Source: Solirubrum puertoriconensis (GTDB lineage Bacteria; Bacteroidota; Bacteroidia; Cytophagales; Hymenobacteraceae). Taken from it: DNA of 64,000 bases. Below are positions 17,638-25,529 of this stretch, piece after piece. The stretch is from the NCBI RefSeq assembly GCF_001483135.1, contig NZ_LNAL01000005.1, positions 186,001 to 250,000 of the forward strand, read 5' to 3'. Positions within the stretch are counted from its first letter, which is position 1; every line of letters begins with the position of its first letter. A model generated the notes under the pieces. That model worked only from the letters and a program-made list of their open reading frames with translations, was not told the DNA's origin and made no database searches. A program made the translations under genes and the position numbers.

Positions 17638-18735
17638 TTACCCGATCCGGAAAATAAAAGCCGAAGCCGTTTGGTACTTACCACCTTGAGCGGCGCAAAA
17701 CAGGTATTCGGGTTTACCGTTGCACAGGAGCAACTGCGGCCGCTCAAGCCGGCCGTAGCGCTTGAGGTGCTTGGGCGCGGGCGGCTCTTGCACGCCGTAC
17801 TCGCGCAGCGGCAGGTAAGCTACTTTGGGATAGGCCCAATCGGTGCCGTTCTTCGAATCGAGGTACAGCCCTACTTCGTGGTTGTACACGCCCATGTCGC
17901 GAGCCAACAGGTTGAACTGCTTGTGTTCGCGCCACACAAAAGCATCCTCAAACTGCTTGTTTTCGGCGTTGTCACCCAGGCGCGAGAAATCGATAACCGG
18001 GTTGCCGGGGTGCTTTACGTAAGGCCCCTCCAGGCGCTCGGCAATGGCCAGCCCGTACTTGCGGTTGCCCCGAATGGTGGGGTGCTTGGAGGTTTGGTAC
18101 TCCTGCGTATTCCACGACTTGTAGTACAGCCAGTACTGCCCGTTGGGGTGCTTCACGAAGGCCGGGTTGGTGGTGCAATGGTCGTCCCAGGCGCCAGCTT
18201 CGCCGGGCAGCAGCAAGGGCTGATCGGGGCGCGTCCAGGGTCCTTCCAGTCGGTCGGCAGTGGCCAGGCCGATGCGCTTGGTGTCGGTTTTGCCGTTGGC
18301 GCAGCCCATGAAAAACAGGCAGTATTTGCCATCAACCAACTGGATGTGCGGGTTGTGACAGGTGGTGGCATCCCAGTAGCCGGGGCCACGCGGGGCCAGC
18401 ACCGTTTCGGCGTAGGTAAACGGCCCCTCGGGCGTATCGGCCACGGCGCGGGCTATTTCGCAGCTGTTCAGCCAACCACCCATGCCCTTGCTCTTGGGCC
18501 AGCGCGAAAAAAACAAATGCACCCTGCCGTCGGGCCCGTAAATGGGACTGTTGCACCACACGTAGTAGTCCTCCATTTCGAGCGCCCGGCCCACGGGCTG
18601 CAGGTGCTTGCTGAACCTGGCCAGGCTGCGCTTGGGCACCAGCAGCTTCGGCTGCATATCACCTACTACACCCGCCCAGGCCCGCGCAAACGGCGCCAGG
18701 GCTAGGCCAGCCAAAAAGGTTCGACGCGTGAGCAT
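17638..18735 (-). CDS. Secreted five-bladed beta-propeller glycosidase (GH43-like)
   Basis: 365 residues. The N-terminus MLTRRTFLAG followed by a hydrophobic stretch is a twin-arginine type export signal. Repeated propeller phrases (GPDGRVHLFFSRW, YWDATTCHNPHI, GQYWLYYKSW, GPYVKHPGNPVI) fit the GH43/GH117/GH32-like five-bladed fold. Exact family and substrate cannot be fixed by eye; arabinosidase or another pectin side-chain activity is plausible from context. Only 11 bp separate it from the GH106 gene. Confidence 0.72.
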   Translation of the reverse strand: MLTRRTFLAGLALAPFARAWAGVVGDMQPKLLVPKRSLARFSKHLQPVGRALEMEDYYVWCNSPIYGPDGRVHLFFSRWPKSKGMGGWLNSCEIARAVADTPEGPFTYAETVLAPRGPGYWDATTCHNPHIQLVDGKYCLFFMGCANGKTDTKRIGLATADRLEGPWTRPDQPLLLPGEAGAWDDHCTTNPAFVKHPNGQYWLYYKSWNTQEYQTSKHPTIRGNRKYGLAIAERLEGPYVKHPGNPVIDFSRLGDNAENKQFEDAFVWREHKQFNLLARDMGVYNHEVGLYLDSKNGTDWAYPKVAYLPLREYGVQEPPAPKHLKRYGRLERPQLLLCNGKPEYLFCAAQGGKYQTASAFIFRIG

Positions 18736-18746
18736 GCCCTGGGTAG

Positions 18747-21605
18747 TTATTGCAGTTTATCGGGGTGGGTGCTGGTGGGCGTCAGGGTTACGGGTCCAAG
18801 CAGCCCCGACTCCTTGGGCTCCCACTTGGCGCTGGTGAACAGGCCCTTGTCGTTGCGGTTTTCCTTCAGCTTCGCCGACATATTGATGTTGTAGAACTGC
18901 CGGTACTCCGCGCCGCGGCGGTCCATATCAATAATGCGGTTGGCCATGCCGTTGCTCACGTTTACGGTCAGCGTGTTGGTGGCTTTCAGCTGATCCTTGG
19001 GGATGAACACCTGGTACGTGGGCCCGATGAGCGTGCCCAGCTCCTGCCCGTTTAGCTGCACGCGGGCGCTTTCGCCCACGCGCCCTAGGTCGAGCAGCCA
19101 GCCATCGGCGGCGGCAGGGGCTTGGGGCTGGGCAAACGAAATGGTGTAGGCCGCGGTGCCCGAAAACTTCTGCCCGGCTTCGCCGCCAAAGGTCGTCCAG
19201 GAGGCCAACTGCTGGCGCTGCACCTTGGCCGGCAGCTCGGGCCCACCAGCCACAAAGCTGATGTCCCAGGTACCGGAAATGGCTTGCGCCGCGCCGGCTG
19301 GTTTGGCGTAGGCGTACGCGGGGCCGCTCACCGCGGCTTCGTTGGTTTCCAGAACGCACGATTCGCCGGGGGCCAGCTGCAGATACACCTCGGGCCGGCC
19401 GTTGGCGGCGGTGCGCACGGCGGCCATGCCCAGCTTCTCCGTCATGGGGTTGTAGAGGGCTACGGCCTTGGCGGCGGTTTGCAGCGGCACCCAGCCTTCC
19501 ACGGGTTTGTCGCCCCAATTGGCGAGGTAGTAGTAGTGGCCCTTGGCGTGGCGGCGGCGCACAAACTCCAAGCCGCTGTCAACCATATTTTCGCGCTTTA
19601 CATTAGCAGCGGCGAGCAGCTGATCCACGTCGGTGCCTACCAGCACCGTGCCTTTGCCCACGCTAGCCTTCTGCACCTCTCCCTGCGCGGCGCCGAGCTT
19701 TACCTGACCTAGGAGCTTCTTGAACGCTGCGCGCCGGGCTCCTAGGTTGCCGAGGCCGTTTACATCGGTGGGCAGCTGGTTTTGGAAGATGATGGTAGCC
19801 CCACCCTGCGCCAGCTTGAGGAGCTGCTCGAGCGTAGCCAGGGGCATTACCTGCGCATTGGGCACCACCACCGTTTGGTAAGCCGCACCGCCCGTTTGCA
19901 AAGCCTTGCCCGCGCCTTTTACCTGCAGCAGCTGCTTGTCCGATATAAAATCGAAGCCGTAGCCGCGCTCGAGCAGGGTGCGGCCGGTGGCGCCTACCGT
20001 CATGCCCTTAAAGCCGTGGTCGATGCCGTCGTAGTGCTGCAGCAGCACCTTGCCGGGGCGGGTGTAGGAGTCGTAGATGGGCAGGTACAGCAGCACGTCG
20101 TTGGAGGGCTTGCCGGCCTGCAAAAAGCTTTGGCAGCGCGCCACGTAGCGATTTAGCTGTCCAAAGTCCTGCCAGAACGAGTTGTTGGGGTTGAAGTGCA
20201 CGGCGGCGTAAAACAGCCAGCCCGGCCAGGCCGCTTGCTGCGGCGAGTAGTTGGTGCCGTGGTAAAAGGTGTGGTTGACGCCGCCGAGCAGCATGCGGTC
20301 CATGGCCTTTTTCACGTCGGAAAGCTTCGACAGAAAGTGGTCGTTTTCCCAGGTAGCCGACTCGGCCGAGGTCAGCGGCTTGCCCGTTACGTGCGCCGCC
20401 GACGAGGCAAACTTGATGCGCAGCAAATCCTCCCCTTCGGTTTCCGGAATGTCCGTTACGGCGTACAAATCCAGGATATTGGCCGGCGAGCCGTGCGCCT
20501 GGTTGCGGATGAGCGCGTCGTGCTTTTTGGCCCACTCGCTCCAGGTGCGGGTGTAGTTTTCGAGCAGCAACTCCGAGATGGTTTCGCGGTAGTCGCTGAG
20601 CACGCGCTGATTTTCATCGGTAGCGGCCTTGCCGAACAGGGCGGGCAAGTGCTGCTTCAGGTCGTAGCCGCGGCGCCGCTGAAACTCAGCGAAGAGCTGC
20701 GGCGTCCAATTGCCCTCGCCCTGAGCGTCGTCTACCTCGTAGGAGTCGTTGAAAAACGCCCGGATGGGCTTCACGTCGCGGCCCTTGAACGCCTCGTCGA
20801 AACGGCGCAAGTAATTGTCGGTGGCCTGCTTCGAGAAGTGGTCGATTACGTCGCCTTCGCCGCCGGGGCCGGCGCGCTCCACCATCTTGCCGTGCCAGCC
20901 CTGAAACACGCCGTACAGCGTCCAGGTGCTGCCGGCCGGAGCCGTCCAGTTCAGCTTGCCGTCGACGGCTACTTTGCCCGTGAGGTCCAGGGTTTGGCCT
21001 TTGTCGGAGTAGGCCATCAGGGTTTGCAGCGGCAGCGGCTTTTCAAACCGCACCTGATCAAAGGCGTGCAGCTGCAGGTTCGGATTTTTGGTGATGGGGT
21101 CGGCCAGCTGCTTGAGGTCGATGGGCTGACCCACGGTGCGCAGCAGCGGCTTTTGCACGTACTGCACCGGCTCGGTTAATTGCTGCCCGCCGGGCACGGT
21201 ATAGGTTTGGTAAGCCACGTACTTGCAGGCATCGGCGGGCGAAACCCAGGGTCCGCCGAACGGCCAGCCCGAAGCCTGCGCCACATCAATGCCCAGTCCC
21301 AGGCGCTGCCCTTCGGTAAGGGTGTGCGCCAGCATATCCATCCACTTCGGCGACAGAAAATCGATGAACTGGTTTTCGGCGCCTTTCACCCCGTAGATGG
21401 CGGTAATCTCCAAGCCCCCTAGGCCCGCCTGCTGGTACTGGGTCATCAGGCGGGTGAGGTCCTGCGGATTCACGGCTGAGCCCTGCCACCACCAGCGCGT
21501 CCAGGGTTTGTGCTGCTGCGTTAGCTCGGGCCAGCGGGGCGCCTGGGCCTGCGCTTGCGAAAGCGCCGCGCTCAGGAGGGCCGCCAGGAGGATATGCTTT
21601 TTCAT
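18747..21605 (-). CDS. Glycoside hydrolase family 106 alpha-L-rhamnosidase
   Basis: 952 residues from the ATG at 21605 with a typical signal peptide (ILLAALLSAALSQAQA). The sequence following it (KPWTRWWWQGSAVNPQDL, then GLGGLEITAIYG) is characteristic of GH106 enzymes. A large TIM-barrel part and a C-terminal beta-sandwich region (SGTWDISF, FIPKDQL) follow. It should release terminal L-rhamnose from rhamnogalacturonan or glycosides in the periplasm or at the surface. It is the largest enzyme of the cluster and lies 63 bp after the GH105 gene. Confidence 0.88.
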   Translation of the reverse strand: MKKHILLAALLSAALSQAQAQAPRWPELTQQHKPWTRWWWQGSAVNPQDLTRLMTQYQQAGLGGLEITAIYGVKGAENQFIDFLSPKWMDMLAHTLTEGQRLGLGIDVAQASGWPFGGPWVSPADACKYVAYQTYTVPGGQQLTEPVQYVQKPLLRTVGQPIDLKQLADPITKNPNLQLHAFDQVRFEKPLPLQTLMAYSDKGQTLDLTGKVAVDGKLNWTAPAGSTWTLYGVFQGWHGKMVERAGPGGEGDVIDHFSKQATDNYLRRFDEAFKGRDVKPIRAFFNDSYEVDDAQGEGNWTPQLFAEFQRRRGYDLKQHLPALFGKAATDENQRVLSDYRETISELLLENYTRTWSEWAKKHDALIRNQAHGSPANILDLYAVTDIPETEGEDLLRIKFASSAAHVTGKPLTSAESATWENDHFLSKLSDVKKAMDRMLLGGVNHTFYHGTNYSPQQAAWPGWLFYAAVHFNPNNSFWQDFGQLNRYVARCQSFLQAGKPSNDVLLYLPIYDSYTRPGKVLLQHYDGIDHGFKGMTVGATGRTLLERGYGFDFISDKQLLQVKGAGKALQTGGAAYQTVVVPNAQVMPLATLEQLLKLAQGGATIIFQNQLPTDVNGLGNLGARRAAFKKLLGQVKLGAAQGEVQKASVGKGTVLVGTDVDQLLAAANVKRENMVDSGLEFVRRRHAKGHYYYLANWGDKPVEGWVPLQTAAKAVALYNPMTEKLGMAAVRTAANGRPEVYLQLAPGESCVLETNEAAVSGPAYAYAKPAGAAQAISGTWDISFVAGGPELPAKVQRQQLASWTTFGGEAGQKFSGTAAYTISFAQPQAPAAADGWLLDLGRVGESARVQLNGQELGTLIGPTYQVFIPKDQLKATNTLTVNVSNGMANRIIDMDRRGAEYRQFYNINMSAKLKENRNDKGLFTSAKWEPKESGLLGPVTLTPTSTHPDKLQ

Positions 21606-21668
21606 GGGCGAAGAAGTCGGAGGAAAGAAACCGGGCTGCCCTGCCGCGGCGGGGCAGCCCAAGCGCAC

Positions 21669-22868
21669 CTAGGATTTGGCGGCGGCCTTATCGAGGTTGT
21701 CGTTCAGCTTGCAGAGCTCGGTACCGGCCAGCAAAAAGCAGCCGAGGCCGTAGTCCTCAAAGTCGGGCTTGCTGGTGTAGGTAACCGGCTGGCCGTCCTT
21801 GGGCTCTTTGCCGGTGCCCTGCACGTAGCCTAAAAAGCCGGTTTTGTGCACGCCCTCCGAGGCCATTGCCTGCCAGGCTTTGGTAACAATGGGCTGGTAC
21901 TGCTTGGCATCGAGCAAACCCTGGTTGATGCCCCAGGCCATGCCGTACACAAACAAGGCGGTGCCCGTCAGCTCCTTGCCGCCGAAGTGCGTGGGGTCGT
22001 GCAGGCTCACGTTCCAGAACCCATCGGGGCGCTGCAGCGGCGGCAGGGCCTTCATCATCGTCAGGTACATCTGCTCGTACTCCTGCCGGTGCGGGGCATC
22101 CTTCGGCATAATTTCGAGCACGCGCACCATGGCAGCCACCACCCAGCCGTTGCCGCGGCTCCAGTAGCAATCCTCACCGTTGGGCTCTTTGTAGGGCGGC
22201 ACAAAGTCCTTGTCGCGCCACCACAGGCCATCCTGCGCGTTGAAGAGGCCGTTGCCGCCGTGCCTGGTTTTGGCGTAGTCGTAGAGCTGGTACATCTTCT
22301 CGAAGTACCGGTTGTCCTGGTACATCACGCCGAGGCGGGCAAACACCGGCATGGCCATCTGCAGGGCATCAATCCACCACCAGTCGTCGGCTTGCTCGGT
22401 TTGCATCATCAAATCGATGCTGGCTTTGATGTCGTGAATGCGCTCGGGCTTGGGGTCGATGGCGTGGAGCGCGAGGTAGGTTTGGCCGCAGCACTGGTTG
22501 TCGGCGTTGCGGGTTTCGATGCCGCGGTTGAGGCCCCACTTGTGCTTTTCGCCCCAATCCACGGCGTAGTCGTAGTAGCGCTTTTGCTTATCGATGCCGT
22601 GGAGTGCCATTAGCCCCTCGTAGTACACGGCGCGCGTCCAGATGTTGCTGGGGCGTGTTTTGTTTGTCACGATCTCCTTGCCCGTATCCGGCCACTTCTG
22701 CATAAAGTAGTCGTTGGCCAGCGTCATGGTGCGCAGCAGGTCTTTCTTCTTGGGCAGGCGCTTGGCCGCGGCGGGCAGGGCCGGCAGCAGCAGGCCCAGG
22801 CCCAGCACACCTAGGGTATGCCCGAAGGCGCGGCGGCTCATGGCTTGCGGAGTAAAGGCGGGTATCAT
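21669..22868 (-). CDS. Glycoside hydrolase family 105/88, unsaturated rhamnogalacturonyl hydrolase
   Basis: 399 residues. MSRRAFGHTLG with a hydrophobic run is a twin-arginine type signal (a second ATG at 22841 would start right at it). The alpha/alpha-barrel body carries WWWIDALQMA, whose aspartate is the catalytic residue of the YteR type, and RGNGWVVAAMVRVLE. It removes unsaturated galacturonate from the ends of lyase products. The gene lies 54 bp after PL22. Its TAG stop is embedded in CCTAGGT. Confidence 0.9.
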   Translation of the reverse strand: MIPAFTPQAMSRRAFGHTLGVLGLGLLLPALPAAAKRLPKKKDLLRTMTLANDYFMQKWPDTGKEIVTNKTRPSNIWTRAVYYEGLMALHGIDKQKRYYDYAVDWGEKHKWGLNRGIETRNADNQCCGQTYLALHAIDPKPERIHDIKASIDLMMQTEQADDWWWIDALQMAMPVFARLGVMYQDNRYFEKMYQLYDYAKTRHGGNGLFNAQDGLWWRDKDFVPPYKEPNGEDCYWSRGNGWVVAAMVRVLEIMPKDAPHRQEYEQMYLTMMKALPPLQRPDGFWNVSLHDPTHFGGKELTGTALFVYGMAWGINQGLLDAKQYQPIVTKAWQAMASEGVHKTGFLGYVQGTGKEPKDGQPVTYTSKPDFEDYGLGCFLLAGTELCKLNDNLDKAAAKS

Positions 22869-22922
22869 CGGCTTGGGGTGGTTGGGTTAGTGTCGGGGTG
22901 GTGGCGGCGCAGGCTGCAGCAC

Positions 22923-24155
22923 CTAGGAGGCAGGCTTGGCGAGTTCGACAGCGTACACCTGCGACTGCCCTTCGAAGTTGGCCCGGAAGATGATCCACTT
23001 GCCATCGGGCGAGAAGTGCACGTTGGGCTCGAGCTGGTAATTGTGCTTGCCCAGGTTCACCAGCTTCTCGGCTTTAAACTTGTCGCCCTCGGGCCGAAAC
23101 AAGTAAATCCACTGGCCGTTGGGCGAGTGCGCCACCGAAGTGGGGTAGCCACCGTCGCCGGCAAACAGCTTCTGGTCGGGCGAGGAGGTGTAGTGCACCG
23201 ACCACTCGTCGCGCGTCAGCTCGTACTTGCGCTGCTTGCCGGTTTTCAGGTCGGTACCGGTTACGAAGAAGGTAGCGCCGCGCGGCAGCTGGTGGTCAAA
23301 CCAAATGGTTTTGCCATCGGCGGCAAACCACTCGTGGCCGGCAATTTCGCGCTCCATGGTGCGCTTGTGCACCTGCGTTACCTGCTTGGTTTTGGTATCG
23401 ATCGTCCAGATGCGGTCGACCAGCTCCCAGGGGCCCTCGTGGCAGAACATGAGCAGCCGCGCATCGGTGGGCGAAAACTGCACGTGGTTCAGCCAGGCGT
23501 TGTCGGTGAACAGCTTGGTGAGCTGCCCGCCCTGCGTGCTGATGGTGAACAGGGTGCGCGGCAGCTTGGCGTCGTAGATGCGCCGGAAGTAGTCCTTCTT
23601 CTCGGGGTACTGGCGGTAAATCTCCTTTTCGGCGTCGCTGCCCCAGGCGCCGCCCAGCCGGGTTTCGTCGGCGTTGAGGGTGGTGATGCTGGCCTTGAAA
23701 TCGGCCGTAAAAACGTACACCAGCCGCGTTTTGCGGGTGTCAACGTGGGTGGCGTACACCGTGTCGGCGGTTTGGTAGAACACCTCGCGGCGCTTGGGGG
23801 CCACAATCTCGCCGCTCACCTGCCGGAAGTAGCGCGTAAGCGGCTGCACCTCGCGGGTTTTCAGGTTGAGTTTGCGCAGCTGCTTGCCCTGCTCATCGGT
23901 GTGGTAGTACACCATCCAGTCGCCGCCGGCGCCGCTCACGAAGGGCCGGTTATGAAAGTAAAAGCTTTGGTTGGCGCCATCGGCGGGCGTAAGCCGCACC
24001 ACGCGGTGGCCGGTGTCCGCATCGAGCCACTCGGTGGGCATGGCCGGCTGGCTGCCGGTGGCCAACTTGGCTTGGCCGTGGGCTTGCCCGGCCAGCAGCA
24101 AGCTGCCGCTACCTAGGGCCAACACTAAACTTTTGCGGGTAGCAGCTCGAAACAT
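22923..24155 (-). CDS. Oligogalacturonate lyase, polysaccharide lyase family 22
   Basis: 410 residues. A signal peptide precedes a seven-bladed propeller fold. Diagnostic segments are HNRPFVSG, LNHVQFSPTDARLLMFCHEG with the PWELVDRIW that follows, and LEPNVHFSPDGKWI; the histidines bind the catalytic Mn2+ in the family. It splits short oligogalacturonides to unsaturated monomers by beta-elimination. Classical Ogl is cytoplasmic, but this copy appears exported. The gene follows CE4 by 39 bp. The TAG stop is embedded in CCTAGGT. Confidence 0.88.
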   Translation of the reverse strand: MFRAATRKSLVLALGSGSLLLAGQAHGQAKLATGSQPAMPTEWLDADTGHRVVRLTPADGANQSFYFHNRPFVSGAGGDWMVYYHTDEQGKQLRKLNLKTREVQPLTRYFRQVSGEIVAPKRREVFYQTADTVYATHVDTRKTRLVYVFTADFKASITTLNADETRLGGAWGSDAEKEIYRQYPEKKDYFRRIYDAKLPRTLFTISTQGGQLTKLFTDNAWLNHVQFSPTDARLLMFCHEGPWELVDRIWTIDTKTKQVTQVHKRTMEREIAGHEWFAADGKTIWFDHQLPRGATFFVTGTDLKTGKQRKYELTRDEWSVHYTSSPDQKLFAGDGGYPTSVAHSPNGQWIYLFRPEGDKFKAEKLVNLGKHNYQLEPNVHFSPDGKWIIFRANFEGQSQVYAVELAKPAS

Positions 24156-24194
24156 AGCAGGCGAACGGGTTTGGTGGTGGAGGTTGGCAGTGGC

Positions 24195-25010
24195 TTAGTT
24201 GACTGGTACGGCGGCATTGTGGGCACCCAGGGCGCGGGGCACATCGACGTAGCGGCCTAGCTCGCGTAGGGCAATTACCCGGTAGCGTTTGGCCTTGAGG
24301 TAACGCAGGTATTCTTCGAACAGGGCGGGCGGTGTGCTCACCCAATCGTGGGCCGCATCGGGCACACCATGAATAGTAAGCACCACCACGCGGCCATCCT
24401 TGGCCTGCTTCAGCGCCTCGTACACCTGCTCGCGGTTGTTGCCGGTGGTGGAGTAGCTGGGCACGAGGTAGGGATGGTCGGCGGCCGGGGCATAGGCGCG
24501 GGTGTAGCCTTGCTTGCTGCCGCCGGTACGCGCAAACTGGTAGCCTCGCTCGCGCAGCACCTCCAGGGCCAGCGGGTGCGTGTCGTAGCCGGGGTAGGCA
24601 AACGTGGTAGGCCGGGCAATGCCGTATTGTCGACAGCGCGTTTCTATCGAGTCGAGCTCGGCGGCTATCTGCTCGCGCGAGAGTTTGTTGACATGGCGGT
24701 GCGTGAGGGTATGGCTGCCCACTTCAAAGCCCATGCGGTCGAGCTGCCGGATTTGCTCCCAGCTCATGTACTTGGTTTTGTCGGCAAACGGCGGCTCCCT
24801 GAATTCGCACACGAAGAACGTGGCCCCAAAGCCGTAGCGCTTCAGCAACGGCGCTACGTAGGTAGCGTGGCTGAGCGAAGCGTCGTCGAAGGTGAGCACC
24901 ACCAGCTTATCGGGCACCGGCCGGCGCAACGCCTGCGCCCCTAGGTTGCCCAACGGCAAACTCAGCAAGGCAGGTAGCAGCAGACAGGTAAGCGGGCGAG
25001 TGGCAACCAT
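24195..25010 (-). CDS. Polysaccharide deacetylase, CE4 (NodB) family
   Basis: 271 residues from the ATG at 25010, which heads a signal peptide; the frame extends to 25193 but that part lacks support. NodB motifs are TFDDASLSHA (catalytic and metal Asp) and GSHTLTHRH (metal-binding HxxxH-type). Late motif VVLTIHGVP. It is the first gene of the minus-strand cluster and may deacetylate a pectin-associated or cell-envelope glycan; the substrate is unknown. Confidence 0.87.
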   Translation of the reverse strand: MVATRPLTCLLLPALLSLPLGNLGAQALRRPVPDKLVVLTFDDASLSHATYVAPLLKRYGFGATFFVCEFREPPFADKTKYMSWEQIRQLDRMGFEVGSHTLTHRHVNKLSREQIAAELDSIETRCRQYGIARPTTFAYPGYDTHPLALEVLRERGYQFARTGGSKQGYTRAYAPAADHPYLVPSYSTTGNNREQVYEALKQAKDGRVVVLTIHGVPDAAHDWVSTPPALFEEYLRYLKAKRYRVIALRELGRYVDVPRALGAHNAAVPVN

Positions 25011-25112
25011 GGCGCGGAGCACGGGACGAGTTCGGGGCCAAGAAAAGAAGCTCCCTGGCCGTAACCCTCCTGTACTGTTCCGCCCGGGTGTTTCCGGCTT
25101 TAAACTTCGGCG

Positions 25113-25469
25113 ATGCTTTCCATTTCCGCGGCCGGAGCCTGGCCCCGGTTTGCCCGCCTGCTTACCTGGCCGGTCGGTTTTTTCTGGCCCCATTGCGCCG
25201 GCTTATCCCTGGTTAACTTTTGCGCTGCCCTGGCTGCGGGCCAGCGGGCCCCGGGCGTGCGTATCTTTAGACCGGCGTGCACCGCTTCACCCCCAGCTGA
25301 TTTTTACTTGGACGACTACCCTGCTTCCGCTGCTGACCCGGTTCACCAGCTTTTGCTGCCGGAAGTAAGCCTGACGACGCTGACCCCGGCCGAGGTGGAG
25401 TTGCGCTCCACCCTCGCTTTTACCGCGGTCCGGCGGCCGAACCCTGGCATCCAGGTTGAGCAGCTGTAG
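25113..25469 (+). pseudogene. N-terminal fragment of the SNF2 helicase gene, cut off by an in-frame TAG
   Basis: The frame is identical to that of the helicase ORF starting at 25530 and only one stop, TAG at 25467-25469, separates them. The last 50 codons before the stop have the same GC-rich codon style as the helicase. They read smoothly into the codons after it (EQL-stop-LNYGRFRY), so a single CAG to TAG change would explain the break. The true start is uncertain: ATG 25113 gives an unconvincing first half, and a TTG at 25306 is possible. A sequencing error or a functional downstream restart are alternatives. Confidence 0.55.
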
Positions 25470-25529
25470 CTCAACTACGGCCGCTTTCGCTACCAGGCCG
25501 GGGAAGCTGGGGCGAGCGTTGCCTCGACG

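Noticed and set aside
25467-25469. TAG in the helicase frame as recoding or pyrrolysine
   Set aside because: No supporting genes or structures, and TAG is an ordinary stop in many genes of this window.
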